From Clostridia bacterium (GTDB lineage: Bacteria; Bacillota; Clostridia; Peptostreptococcales; Acidaminobacteraceae): DNA of 54,877 nt. Location: the NCBI GenBank assembly GCA_016937975.1, contig JAFGVN010000105.1:1-54877 (forward strand), written 5' to 3'. Both the position numbers and the translations under genes were made by a program. Positions within the stretch are counted from its first letter, which is position 1, and each line of letters starts with the position of its first letter. The notes beneath the pieces are model-generated. The model ran no database searches and was not told where the DNA came from. It saw nothing but the letters and a program-made list of their open reading frames with translations. Of this stretch, positions 18,245 to 26,276 are shown piece by piece.

Positions 18245-19288
18245 ATGAATAAGAGAGGATCGTCTCTTGTTATGACAATATTCTTGGTAATGCTTTTATC
18301 CGTTATGGCATTATCTTTGTTTACTATTATGGTTACCGATAAAAAACAAGTAGTTCAGCAGGAAGATAAAATGCAGAGCTACTATTTGGCACGCTCTGGA
18401 GCTGATATAGTTGCAGAGTTTTTGATTGATAACCCTTCCCAGATAATTACATTAAATGGAGCAACAAGTGATGATTTTAATTATGGACCCATTGGTGATC
18501 ATATAAGTTTAACGGTTGCTATAGAAGAATTTTATCCAGCGCCATGGAATGAACCAAAAACAATTAGCATTAAGTCCACGGGCTTTTCTGGTGAAAGACA
18601 AGACTATATAGAGTTATGGCTTAATAGAATAACCATGGATCATGCGATTTTTAGTGAACATTCAATTGACTTGGAAAATATGAATGTTGTCAATGGTGAT
18701 GTGGGATCCAATGAAAATATTACAGGTGATCCAAATGTAAGAACTGGTGTTGACTATCCTTATATGGATCTTGAAATTCATACACAGGAATTTCCAACGA
18801 GCTATTCAATGGAGAGTAACATTAATGAAAACTCAGACTATACCTTTACCACACAACAATCAGATATTGAAAATATTAGATTAAATCTGCCAAGTGGTGC
18901 AATTACATTTGATACTACTGGTGGTGACATAGATATTGTAGTAAATGATTTTTATGCAAAAGGGGATATTATCATTTTGGGAACAGGTCGTGTAACGTTA
19001 TATGTGGAAACTGTTGCAAATTTTCAAACGCCTAATATGACCAGTGGTGATCCTGATCAGTTAATTATTTATTTAGATACTGGTGCAGCACTAAGTTTGT
19101 CGACACCACTTGGTTTTTCTGGGAGAATTATTGGTCCTGAAGCTACAGTCTCATTAAGTTCTAATTCTACTTTGACTGGATCGGTCATTGCGAATTATTT
19201 TTATGGTACTAGCAATTCAAATTTGATATATGATGCTCCTGCTGAAGGTGCTTTTGTGACTGGTTATAAGAGAGATGAGTGGAAATGA
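18245..19288 (+). CDS. PilX-like minor pilus component
   Basis: 347 residues. The N-terminus MNKRGSSLVMTIFLVMLLSV is the PilX/PulK-type start of a hydrophobic helix without Glu5, followed by KMQSYYLARSGADI, a common feature of PilX-like proteins. The C-terminal half is rich in short beta strands and Asp/Gly/Asn turns. The start is ATG 18245, with GAGGTGAG just upstream; GTG 18236 lies inside that site. Probably part of the priming complex at the pilus tip. The large beta-rich C-terminal domain could bind a surface, but I cannot name its family with certainty. Confidence 0.75.
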   Translation: MNKRGSSLVMTIFLVMLLSVMALSLFTIMVTDKKQVVQQEDKMQSYYLARSGADIVAEFLIDNPSQIITLNGATSDDFNYGPIGDHISLTVAIEEFYPAPWNEPKTISIKSTGFSGERQDYIELWLNRITMDHAIFSEHSIDLENMNVVNGDVGSNENITGDPNVRTGVDYPYMDLEIHTQEFPTSYSMESNINENSDYTFTTQQSDIENIRLNLPSGAITFDTTGGDIDIVVNDFYAKGDIIILGTGRVTLYVETVANFQTPNMTSGDPDQLIIYLDTGAALSLSTPLGFSGRIIGPEATVSLSSNSTLTGSVIANYFYGTSNSNLIYDAPAEGAFVTGYKRDEWK

Positions 19289-20142
19289 AAAATAAAGGTT
19301 TAACAGTTATTGAAATTATCATTACCATAGCAATTTTAGGTATTGTGGCTCTGCTATTTGTACAGATTTTTTCTGTGAGCTTCACACATATTATAAATGC
19401 TGGAAAAGACTCGAAGGAACTCATTCAGGATCAGATGGGCATTGAAACAACAATTGATACAGATGGTCCAGGTGCAGCTCTAGTTATTGATATGAATACC
19501 ATATTCCCAACGATTTATACAGCTGGCAGTCAAAGCGTTGAAGGGGTTACAGTACTTGATGGAGCTTTTTTGAGTTATTTACCTGGTGTAAAGGATTATA
19601 TCATCTATGTTACAAATTTAATTTTATCTGATACAAATATTACTTTAACTGGTATAAATGAAGTAATGAATGTAACAACGACAGTTGTTCCGAATAATGC
19701 TTCTAATCAGGATGTTGAATGGTTGTCAGATAATCCTTCTGTAGTAACTGTCGTAAATGGACTTATTACTGCTGTTTCTGAAGGGACAACAACTGTTCAT
19801 GCAACTGCTTTAGGTTCAGATCCACTTAATTCTAATATTACAGTAGATGTGGCAGTTACAGTTTCCCTTCCTTCTGGTTCAGATGCTACATTATCTGATA
19901 TAAAGTTAGACGGTGTAACTATTTCAGGGTTTAATCCTGGCATATATGCTTATGCTGATGAAGTCAATGGAAATAATCCGCCTATAGTCACTTATGAAAA
20001 AACGGATGTAAATGCAACTGTTTCTTATGATCCAGCAACAGATTCAAGACCATCAGAAGGTGACAACGTTGCTTATATTACTGTGACATCAGCAGATGGA
20101 TCTAATGTTATTATTTATACAATAACCTTTACAAAAAAATGA
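19285..20142 (+). CDS. Minor prepilin fused to bacterial-Ig and cadherin-like domains
   Basis: 285 residues. A prepilin start MKNKG/LTVIEIIITIAILG gives the class III signal and Glu5. Residues about 115-195 form a BIG2-type Ig domain (DVEWLSDNPSVVTVVNGLIT, then EGTTTVHATA). Residues about 200-285 resemble the cadherin-like beta-sandwich domain (SDATLSDIKLDGVTISGFNP and YITVTSADGSNVIIYTI). ATG 19285 is preferred over GTG 19279. It overlaps the PilX-like gene by four bases. BIG2 and cadherin-like domains are common in surface adhesins, so this is probably a tip adhesin carried by the pilus. Confidence 0.75.
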   Translation: MKNKGLTVIEIIITIAILGIVALLFVQIFSVSFTHIINAGKDSKELIQDQMGIETTIDTDGPGAALVIDMNTIFPTIYTAGSQSVEGVTVLDGAFLSYLPGVKDYIIYVTNLILSDTNITLTGINEVMNVTTTVVPNNASNQDVEWLSDNPSVVTVVNGLITAVSEGTTTVHATALGSDPLNSNITVDVAVTVSLPSGSDATLSDIKLDGVTISGFNPGIYAYADEVNGNNPPIVTYEKTDVNATVSYDPATDSRPSEGDNVAYITVTSADGSNVIIYTITFTKK

Positions 20143-20162
20143 TATCAAGTATAGGAGGGCAA

Positions 20163-20690
20163 ATGAAAAAAGGCTTTACATTAATTGAATTAGTTGTAAT
20201 TATGGCTTTGTTTTCAGTGGTGATGCTTGTTGGCATGTCTTTCTTAATTGGCTCAAAGAATAGTTTTCAAAGGTCTCAGGATGCTTCTGAAATTCACTAT
20301 GAAGTGAGAAAGGCATCGGATTACATTCGTGATGAAATCAGAAATGCAGATTTTATTGAGATAGGATTAATTCCTAGTACACCTGATCCTTTTTTTGATT
20401 ATTTATATGTTTCCAGTGGTCAATTGATTCATGTTGTAAATGGTGTCGCTTATACTAAAACCTTAGATATATTAATTGATGATGCAAATATGTTTCTCAT
20501 TGAACAAGCTTTAAATGGCAACAATGCCATCACATATACAATCGACGCCAGTCTTTCGAGTAGCGTTGGTACACGAACCTATAATGCACCTACAACCATT
20601 CATTTAAACAATATTACTGATTATTTAGGTAAAAGAGGAAACACATACACTGCGGTTTCTGGACCATGTATTAAATACACCAAACCTTAG
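20163..20690 (+). CDS. Minor type IV prepilin
   Basis: 175 residues. A very short leader MKKG precedes the processed N-terminus FTLIELVVIMALFSVVMLVG with Glu5. The start is ATG 20163 with a perfect AGGAGGG upstream; the frame extends to 20139 but without a ribosome site. The globular domain is short and contains the pattern DASEIHYEVRKASDYIRDEI, typical of PilW/GspJ-like minor pilins. It lies 20 bases after the Ig-domain prepilin and 15 bases before pilM. Confidence 0.8.
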   Translation: MKKGFTLIELVVIMALFSVVMLVGMSFLIGSKNSFQRSQDASEIHYEVRKASDYIRDEIRNADFIEIGLIPSTPDPFFDYLYVSSGQLIHVVNGVAYTKTLDILIDDANMFLIEQALNGNNAITYTIDASLSSSVGTRTYNAPTTIHLNNITDYLGKRGNTYTAVSGPCIKYTKP

Positions 20691-20705
20691 CATAATGGAG
20701 GTACT

Positions 20706-21743
20706 ATGAGAAATGATAAGAAGATAAGAAAAAAGCAACTTGTAGCATTAGATATTGGTACCAATAATATTAAGGTTACAATTGGCAGGTACAGCAGTAA
20801 AAAAGTGAATATAAAAAAACTGATTACATTTGAAACCCCTGAACTCTGTATATCCAATGGACGTATTAAAGATGTGCATAAATTAACTGAACTTCTTAAA
20901 GAAGAGTTTAAAAAGCATAAAATAAAAAATGATTACTGTGTCGTCAACATTAAGTCTTCATCAATTATTAATCGTGAGTTAACCTTACCTTATAATGATA
21001 ATGAGAAAGCCTTGAATCAGATTATTTATTATGAAATGAAGCAATTTCTTGCTATCAAATTAGATTCATATGTGACACAGTACCAAATTATAGAGGAATT
21101 TTATGAAGACAAAGCAAAGATGATTAAAGTGATTGTGTCTGCCATCGAGAAAGATCTTGTGGAAGATTATTTGGCTTTAGTAAAAGCGGTTGGATTAAAA
21201 CCTTATGTATTGGATGTGCATTTTAACACCATTGGTAAGGTCTTTTGGCTTTATAATGAAAATGTTGAGAAATCTGATAAGACCATAGCCGTTGTAGATA
21301 TAGGTTATAACAGTACAGATGTTACGATTATAAATGAAGGTCAATTTAAAATGAGTCGAACCGTTGAAAGCGGCAGTAACTTAATGGAACACGTCTTGAA
21401 AGACGAGTTTCACATTGATCTAAAGGAAATACATAATATCGCTTTGTTCTCTATGAAAAATCAAGAACTTGAACAAAGAATTCAATCGGTTTTAGATGAA
21501 TTGGTCGAAGAAATTAATTATGTCATTAGATTTTATATTTCAAGAGACAGTAAGAATAAGGTGGATGAAATATATTTTACAGGTGGTATTGCAAGATATG
21601 AAGATGTCATGGCTTATTTAGCAAAAACTGTTCAATTAAAGCAATTCTACTTCAGAAATCTTAGCAAAATGATACAGGGCATTCCAGAGGATTCTGATTT
21701 CAAGAGTTTTATCACTTTGGTTGGCGCTATGATTAGAAGATAG
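20706..21743 (+). CDS. pilM: Type IV pilus assembly protein PilM (actin-like)
   Basis: 345 residues with an actin/FtsA-like ATPase fold: phosphate-1 motif VALDIGTNNIKV (near 12-23), phosphate-2 motif VVDIGYNSTDVTI (near 197) and the adenosine region YFTGGIARYEDV (near 291). ATG 20706 follows a GGAGGT. It is a cytoplasmic scaffold that binds the N-terminal tail of PilN, encoded nine bases downstream. Confidence 0.88.
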   Translation: MRNDKKIRKKQLVALDIGTNNIKVTIGRYSSKKVNIKKLITFETPELCISNGRIKDVHKLTELLKEEFKKHKIKNDYCVVNIKSSSIINRELTLPYNDNEKALNQIIYYEMKQFLAIKLDSYVTQYQIIEEFYEDKAKMIKVIVSAIEKDLVEDYLALVKAVGLKPYVLDVHFNTIGKVFWLYNENVEKSDKTIAVVDIGYNSTDVTIINEGQFKMSRTVESGSNLMEHVLKDEFHIDLKEIHNIALFSMKNQELEQRIQSVLDELVEEINYVIRFYISRDSKNKVDEIYFTGGIARYEDVMAYLAKTVQLKQFYFRNLSKMIQGIPEDSDFKSFITLVGAMIRR

Positions 21744-21752
21744 GAGGAATAT

Positions 21753-22316
21753 ATGAGAGATTATAACTTTTTTAGCCCATACATATATTCCACTAAGCAG
21801 TTTTCATATAAAAAGCTTATCTTTCCTTTGTTTTTATGCCTTCTGATTCTAGGAATTTCTGGGTCATGGTTATTCATGAAGTATCAGATTAATAATCTTC
21901 AGGAGGAATACAATACACATCAAGCTGTATTGGAATCAAATGAATATCAGCAAACCATGAGTCAAGTAACCTATTTAAGAGATCAATTGGCTTATTTGAA
22001 TAACTTAGAAAATGATACACTGCTTTTTGATCAGATGATACAAACTGATTACAAGGTAACAGATGAGTTGATGCATAGCGTATTACAAGCAGTTCCCCAA
22101 AATATTGTATTTACTGCTTATGATATTACAAAGGATGGCATTAACATAAGTGCAGATACAACAGATTATCCTTCTGTTGCAGAGTTCGAAAAGAATTTAA
22201 GACAGTTAAACTTATTTGAAAGTATAGTTGTATCTTCAATTACGCCATCAGAATTAATGGACTTAGGTTATCACTTTGAAATACAAACAACATTTGGAGG
22301 TGATCTTCTTGACTAA
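21753..22316 (+). CDS. pilN: Type IV pilus assembly protein PilN
   Basis: 187 residues. It starts MRDYNFFSPYIY; an N-terminal DxNFF-like segment is the known PilM-binding motif. One TM helix (about 25-45) is followed by a coiled-coil and a small ferredoxin-like domain (QAVPQNIVFTAYDITKDGIN). GGAGGAAT precedes ATG 21753. The assignment rests on the PilM-PilN-PilO gene order plus topology. It overlaps the pilO reading frame by eight bases. Confidence 0.82.
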   Translation: MRDYNFFSPYIYSTKQFSYKKLIFPLFLCLLILGISGSWLFMKYQINNLQEEYNTHQAVLESNEYQQTMSQVTYLRDQLAYLNNLENDTLLFDQMIQTDYKVTDELMHSVLQAVPQNIVFTAYDITKDGINISADTTDYPSVAEFEKNLRQLNLFESIVVSSITPSELMDLGYHFEIQTTFGGDLLD

Positions 22317-23505
22317 AAGAGAAAAATTCATGCTCTTGTTGTTACTTGTGGTTGCCCTTATATTTAGTTTCTATTATTTTATTTTACAGTATCAGTTAGA
22401 TGATATGACAAACTTAAAAGATGATATTACGGCTCAGAAATCTCAAATTAAAAACTATACCATGACAAAGGCAAGTATAGAAAACTTAAATACAAATATT
22501 GCAAATCAAGAAGAGGTCTTAACACAGGTGTATGCTTCTTATTTAAAAGACTTGTATCAAGAAGAAATCATACTTTTAATCAATGAAATTATTTTAAGAT
22601 CCAATGTGGAAGTAACGGACATAGGATTCGAGGATTTTAATCCTAATATGATTACATCTCTTAATTATGAAGTGATGCCGGTGAATTTATCTGTAACAGG
22701 TGATTATACAGATGTTGTCAATTTTGTTTCAAGTTTCTGGAGATTTGATCACAATATCTTTGTGAGACAATTATCCTTAAGTCAAAGTGATGTCGTTGAA
22801 GGTGTACCAATTTTATCAGCCGACTTGGAATTAGCCTTTATGAAAGTGGATATACCATACGCCTCAGATGTAAGCTTATTTGAATGGTATGATGATGTCT
22901 TTTACATGAAGGAAGATCCTTTTGATGCTAGTGATATTACATTATTGTTTAAGCCAAATTACTTCTATACAGGAACAGATGTTGCATTTTATAATCCTCC
23001 ATATGATGGGTTCGCAGATATCCAAGGACACTGGGCAAACGAAGTGTTTAACTTCTTTGGCAGAAATGGTTATTTAACGGGTGATGAAAATAATAATATC
23101 AATCCGGATGCGCCGATGACGCGCTTGGAAACAGTTGTACTTTTGGATTTGGTTTTCAGATGGGAACTTAGTGATGATCTTGTATCCCTAGATAGTTTTG
23201 CAGACTATGAAGAAATTGAAACCTTAACTGATTTGGAAAAGAAAACACTTTTGAAGGCCTATAACAGTGGATATCTCTTCGGGTATGATGATAATACATT
23301 GCGACCTTATAATCAAATCACTTATCAGGAATTGGGTTACATTGGTGCTAATCTCCTTAAAGATGAAACTGTGACTTGGGCGCCTGTTGCAAAAGAAATC
23401 ATGGAAAGATTCAATTATGAATCACCAGGTTTAACAGATGAAACATTACCAGCATCGAAGGCTGAAATAGTATATTTTCTAGCTTATATAGCAGAACAAC
23501 AATAG
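22309..23505 (+). CDS. pilO: PilO-like pilus protein with C-terminal SLH domains
   Basis: 398 residues. The start is TTG 22309: a perfect GGAGGTGAT ends four bases upstream. The first 190 residues are PilO-like: TM helix (about 7-25), coiled coil (about 30-75) and a ferredoxin-like domain. An extension not usual in PilO follows: FADIQGHWANEVFNFFGRNG (about 231-250) continuing to RLETVVLLDLVF is a clear SLH repeat, and a second weaker SLH-like unit runs from about 300 to 350. SLH domains bind pyruvylated secondary cell-wall polymers. The protein may anchor the pilus machine in the wall. Last gene of the pilus operon. Confidence 0.8.
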   Translation: MTKREKFMLLLLLVVALIFSFYYFILQYQLDDMTNLKDDITAQKSQIKNYTMTKASIENLNTNIANQEEVLTQVYASYLKDLYQEEIILLINEIILRSNVEVTDIGFEDFNPNMITSLNYEVMPVNLSVTGDYTDVVNFVSSFWRFDHNIFVRQLSLSQSDVVEGVPILSADLELAFMKVDIPYASDVSLFEWYDDVFYMKEDPFDASDITLLFKPNYFYTGTDVAFYNPPYDGFADIQGHWANEVFNFFGRNGYLTGDENNNINPDAPMTRLETVVLLDLVFRWELSDDLVSLDSFADYEEIETLTDLEKKTLLKAYNSGYLFGYDDNTLRPYNQITYQELGYIGANLLKDETVTWAPVAKEIMERFNYESPGLTDETLPASKAEIVYFLAYIAEQQ

Positions 23506-23529
23506 CGATTAATTTCGCTATTTTTTTTG
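23502..23529 (+). terminator. Terminator of the pilus operon
   Basis: Stem ATAGCGA/TCGCTAT (23502-23508 with 23515-23521), loop TTAATT, followed by a run of T to 23528. Overlaps the pilO stop codon. Confidence 0.85.
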
Positions 23530-23555
23530 AAATTCTTAAGTATTTATAAAGTTCA

Positions 23556-23584
23556 TTTACAACTTTCATAGACCGGTATAGAAT
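23556..23584 (+). promoter_or_regulatory. Sigma-A promoter of hsp20
   Basis: -35 TTTACA (23556-23561), 17-base spacer, -10 TAGAAT (23579-23584). The predicted start point near 23591 lies just upstream of the CIRCE operator. Confidence 0.75.
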
Positions 23585-23594
23585 ATATATGTAA

Positions 23595-23621
23595 TTAGCA
23601 CTCGATATAGTTGAGTGCTAG
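23595..23621 (+). promoter_or_regulatory. CIRCE element (HrcA operator)
   Basis: TTAGCACTC, nine bases, GAGTGCTAG: the CIRCE consensus with a single mismatch at the last base. It lies between the predicted start point and the hsp20 ribosome site, the classic repression position for HrcA. Confidence 0.95.
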
Positions 23622-23654
23622 CAGTAAGTATTCGATCATGAGAGGAGTGATTTT

Positions 23655-24074
23655 ATGTTAAGATTAGTACCATACAAAAGAAATGAATTTGAAAGAAGTT
23701 TTGAAGATATGTTCCAAATGATGGACAATATGTTTAATCAAGAAGAAAAGGTTTTAAGATTAAAATTGGATGTTAGTGAAAATGATAAGGCTTATTTGGT
23801 AGAAGCAGAAGTGCCTGGTATTAAAAGAGACCAAATCACAATTGATGTAGAAAAAGATGTATTAGTAATCAAAGTAGAAAAAGAAGTTGTTAATGAAGAA
23901 GAAAAGAAAAATTACATTAGAAAAGAAAGACACTCATCTTCAATGCAAAGAGCGTTAAGATTTGAAGCAGCTGACTTTGAGAATATTCAAGCAAAATTAG
24001 AAGATGGTATTTTAAAAGTGATTGTACCAAAGCAAGTTGAAATGGAACAAAAGAAGCGTATTGAAATTCAATAA
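23655..24074 (+). CDS. Small heat-shock protein (Hsp20/alpha-crystallin family)
   Basis: 139 residues. A short N-terminal region with Met-rich DMFQMMDNMF precedes the alpha-crystallin domain (about 35-125) with VEAEVPGIKRDQITIDVE and the conserved EDGILKVIVPK, and an IxI motif (IEI) lies at the C-terminus. It is an ATP-independent holdase for unfolding proteins. GAGGAGTG precedes ATG 23655. The CIRCE operator makes HrcA control near certain, which places it in the class I heat-shock regulon. Monocistronic. Confidence 0.93.
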   Translation: MLRLVPYKRNEFERSFEDMFQMMDNMFNQEEKVLRLKLDVSENDKAYLVEAEVPGIKRDQITIDVEKDVLVIKVEKEVVNEEEKKNYIRKERHSSSMQRALRFEAADFENIQAKLEDGILKVIVPKQVEMEQKKRIEIQ

Positions 24075-24141
24075 GGAATTAAATTCCCCAAATGAATGAA
24101 ACGCTTAATGGAAGCCTGACCTTTGATATCCCCTTTACTCT

Positions 24142-24167
24142 AGAGTATCACATTTTAGTGGTACTCT
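24142..24167 (+). terminator. Probable terminator of hsp20
   Basis: 10-bp stem AGAGTATCAC/GTGGTACTCT with one G-T wobble and a six-base loop, followed by a weak T-rich tail CTTTATATT. Confidence 0.6.
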
Positions 24168-24210
24168 CTTTATATTATGTGTATAATAAGAGGTAACGTA
24201 GGAGGTGATT

Positions 24211-25050
24211 ATGAAACTCGCAGTATTAGTGGACAGCACAGCTGTTGCCGATTCGCTAAAAGCAAAGTATGATAATTTATATTCCGTACCTTTGAAAATT
24301 ATATTTCAAGAAGATACATATGCTGATGGTATCGATTTGACACAAGAAAGTTTTTTTGAAAAACTAGAAAGAACTGAGACGTTGCCAACAACATCTCAGC
24401 CCTCAATTGGTGAAGTTGAAACACTTTTTAAGGACTTATTAAACAATTATGATCATGTTATTTATTTGACACTTTCATCAAAAATTAGTGGGACTTATGA
24501 TTCTGGTTTAATGGCAAGACAAATTGTGTCGGAAGAACGTATTACAGTATTTGATACTTTAAATGCATCCATTATTCATAAAATAATGACTGAAGAAGTT
24601 TTAAAGATGCATGGAGAAGGTAAGGAAATTACAGACATTGTTAAACGATTAGAGGTTTTAAGAGAACATGCAACGATTCATTTAGTTGTTGATGATTTAA
24701 AACATTTAAGTCGTACAGGTAGATTAAGTTCTACTTCAGCATCTATTGGTAATATGTTGCAAATTAAACCAATTTTACACTTTGTTGATGGTAAAATTGA
24801 GTTGCTAAAAAAGGTACGTAGCATTAAAAAGGCACATCAATCCTTGATTGATACAGTTGCCTCAAGGAATCTTCAACCTGGAGATTATGTGAGTATAGCC
24901 CATGCCCATGGCATGGCATATGCAGAGCCTTTAAAAAATGAATTAGAGAAGTTATATCCAGAGTTGAATATAACCATTAATGATTTATCCCCTGTAATAA
25001 GTGTTCATACTGGACCTAAAACAATCGGGATAGGTTGGATTAAATTATAA
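24211..25050 (+). CDS. DegV-family fatty-acid-binding protein
   Basis: 279 residues. N-terminal VLVDSTAVAD, then PTTSQPSIGEV, the lipid-headgroup contact region ISGTYDSG, and VDDLKHLSRTGRLSS, all typical of DegV proteins. In Firmicutes these act as FakB-type subunits, which present fatty acids to the FakA kinase. The start is ATG 24211 with GGAGGTGAT directly upstream; GTG 24205 lies within that site. No fakA gene is adjacent. Own terminator downstream. Confidence 0.88.
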   Translation: MKLAVLVDSTAVADSLKAKYDNLYSVPLKIIFQEDTYADGIDLTQESFFEKLERTETLPTTSQPSIGEVETLFKDLLNNYDHVIYLTLSSKISGTYDSGLMARQIVSEERITVFDTLNASIIHKIMTEEVLKMHGEGKEITDIVKRLEVLREHATIHLVVDDLKHLSRTGRLSSTSASIGNMLQIKPILHFVDGKIELLKKVRSIKKAHQSLIDTVASRNLQPGDYVSIAHAHGMAYAEPLKNELEKLYPELNITINDLSPVISVHTGPKTIGIGWIKL

Positions 25051-25073
25051 GCTGTTTAGACAGCTTTTTTTTG
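25049..25073 (+). terminator. Terminator of degV
   Basis: Perfect 7-bp stem AAGCTGT/ACAGCTT with loop TTAG, then T residues. Overlaps the stop codon; the next promoter begins immediately after. Confidence 0.85.
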
Positions 25074-25101
25074 TTGACAAATGAGATGATTATGGTATAG
25101 T
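25074..25101 (+). promoter_or_regulatory. Promoter of the TtcA-like gene
   Basis: Perfect -35 TTGACA (25074-25079), 16-base spacer, -10 TATAGT (25096-25101), 30 bases before the start codon. Confidence 0.75.
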
Positions 25102-25130
25102 TTTAAGGTATTGTTAGAAAGAGGGTTAAT

Positions 25131-25994
25131 ATGACTAATTTAGCAGGTAGCGGCTGTGAAGTACTATTTCCAGAAAACGACTTAAAATCAAATCGAGAAA
25201 TTGAAAAAAGTGTTATAAAAAAATATAGAAGACAATTGTGGTCTCAATTTATAAAAGCGATAAAAGAATATGATTTAATACAATCAGGAGATAAAATTGC
25301 TGTTGCAATATCTGGGGGTAAGGACAGTTTACTTCTTGCAAAATTATTTCAGGAATTGCAAAGACATGGTCTAAAAAACTTTGAATTGGAATTTATTTCT
25401 ATGGATCCAGGATTTAATCAAATTAACAGGGAACAGTTGGAAGCCAATTGTAAGCATTTAGAGATTCCAATTAAAATATTTGATAAACAAGTCTTCAAAG
25501 TTGTGGATGAAATTGCCAATGATTATCCGTGTTATTTATGTGCGCGTATGAGACGTGGTGCACTTTATGCTTATGCCCAATCTTTAGGTTGTAATAAAGT
25601 TGCTTTAGGACATCATTTCGATGATGCAATAGAAACGGTTATGATGAATGTTTTATGTTCAGGCCAATATAAAACCATGATGCCAAAGCTAAAATCTACT
25701 AACTTCGATGGTATGGAACTCATAAGACCACTGTATCTTATTAAAGAAGATGATATTAAGAAATGGGCATCGAACAACGGTTTAAATCCTATGAATTGTG
25801 GTTGCATTGTAGCTGCAAAGAAAACTTCTTCAAAAAGAGCAGAAATTAAACAATTGATTAAGACCTTAAGTTTAACTTTTGATAATGTGGAAAAAAATAT
25901 TTTTAATTCAGCAAATTGTGTGCACACCGATGCAATCTTAGGTTGGAAAAATGATGATGGTAGACATAGTTTTTTAGACCATTATGAGGAATAA
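25131..25994 (+). CDS. TtcA-family tRNA thiolation enzyme (PP-loop)
   Basis: 287 residues. PP-loop IAVAISGGKDSLLLA (about 58-72), the CxxC of YPCYLCARMRRGALY (about 132-146), GHHFDDAIETVMMN, and a third cysteine site NPMNCGC near 222. The three cysteines fit the Fe-S cluster sites of TtcA, which makes 2-thiocytidine at tRNA position 32. ATG 25131 follows GAGGG. A ThiS/MoaD-like sulfur-carrier gene follows within 50 bases, raising the possibility that sulfur arrives as a protein thiocarboxylate, as in the related TtuA/TtuB system. A more distant PP-loop role cannot be excluded. Confidence 0.82.
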   Translation: MTNLAGSGCEVLFPENDLKSNREIEKSVIKKYRRQLWSQFIKAIKEYDLIQSGDKIAVAISGGKDSLLLAKLFQELQRHGLKNFELEFISMDPGFNQINREQLEANCKHLEIPIKIFDKQVFKVVDEIANDYPCYLCARMRRGALYAYAQSLGCNKVALGHHFDDAIETVMMNVLCSGQYKTMMPKLKSTNFDGMELIRPLYLIKEDDIKKWASNNGLNPMNCGCIVAAKKTSSKRAEIKQLIKTLSLTFDNVEKNIFNSANCVHTDAILGWKNDDGRHSFLDHYEE

Positions 25995-26042
25995 GATTTA
26001 AGGATTATTCTATTTATGATAACCTTTAAGAGAGGTGATATC

Positions 26043-26240
26043 ATGGAAGTTTATTATAATCAAAAGAAGATGAGTGTTACTGATGACATAACATTAAAAG
26101 AATTAGTTGAACTCAATGAAGATCTTACACATAAAGCGGTATGGCTTAACAACAAGCATATACCTTTAAGTGAGTTTGAATCCATACATTTAAAACCCAA
26201 TGATCATATTAAAGTCATCCGCATTCGCGGTGGAGGATAA
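26043..26240 (+). CDS. ThiS/MoaD-type sulfur carrier protein
   Basis: 65 residues from ATG 26043, which is preceded by GAGAGGTGAT; the longer frame from 26016 has no ribosome site. The ubiquitin-like beta-grasp pattern is visible (short strands, the TLKELVEL helix, DHIKVIRI last strand) and it ends RIRGGG, the diglycine tail needed for adenylation and thiocarboxylation. No thiG, thiF, moaE or similar gene is adjacent. Its neighbour is the TtcA-family enzyme, so it may be a sulfur donor for tRNA thiolation, or a stray ThiS for thiamine synthesis. Confidence 0.82.
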   Translation: MEVYYNQKKMSVTDDITLKELVELNEDLTHKAVWLNNKHIPLSEFESIHLKPNDHIKVIRIRGGG

Positions 26241-26267
26241 AAACCCGTTTCAAAGGAAACGGGTTTT
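26240..26267. terminator. Bidirectional terminator
   Basis: Perfect 12-bp stem AAAACCCGTTTC/GAAACGGGTTTT with loop AAAG, between the sulfur carrier gene (plus) and the hydrolase gene (minus). Confidence 0.88.
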
Positions 26268-26276
26268 GTTATAATC

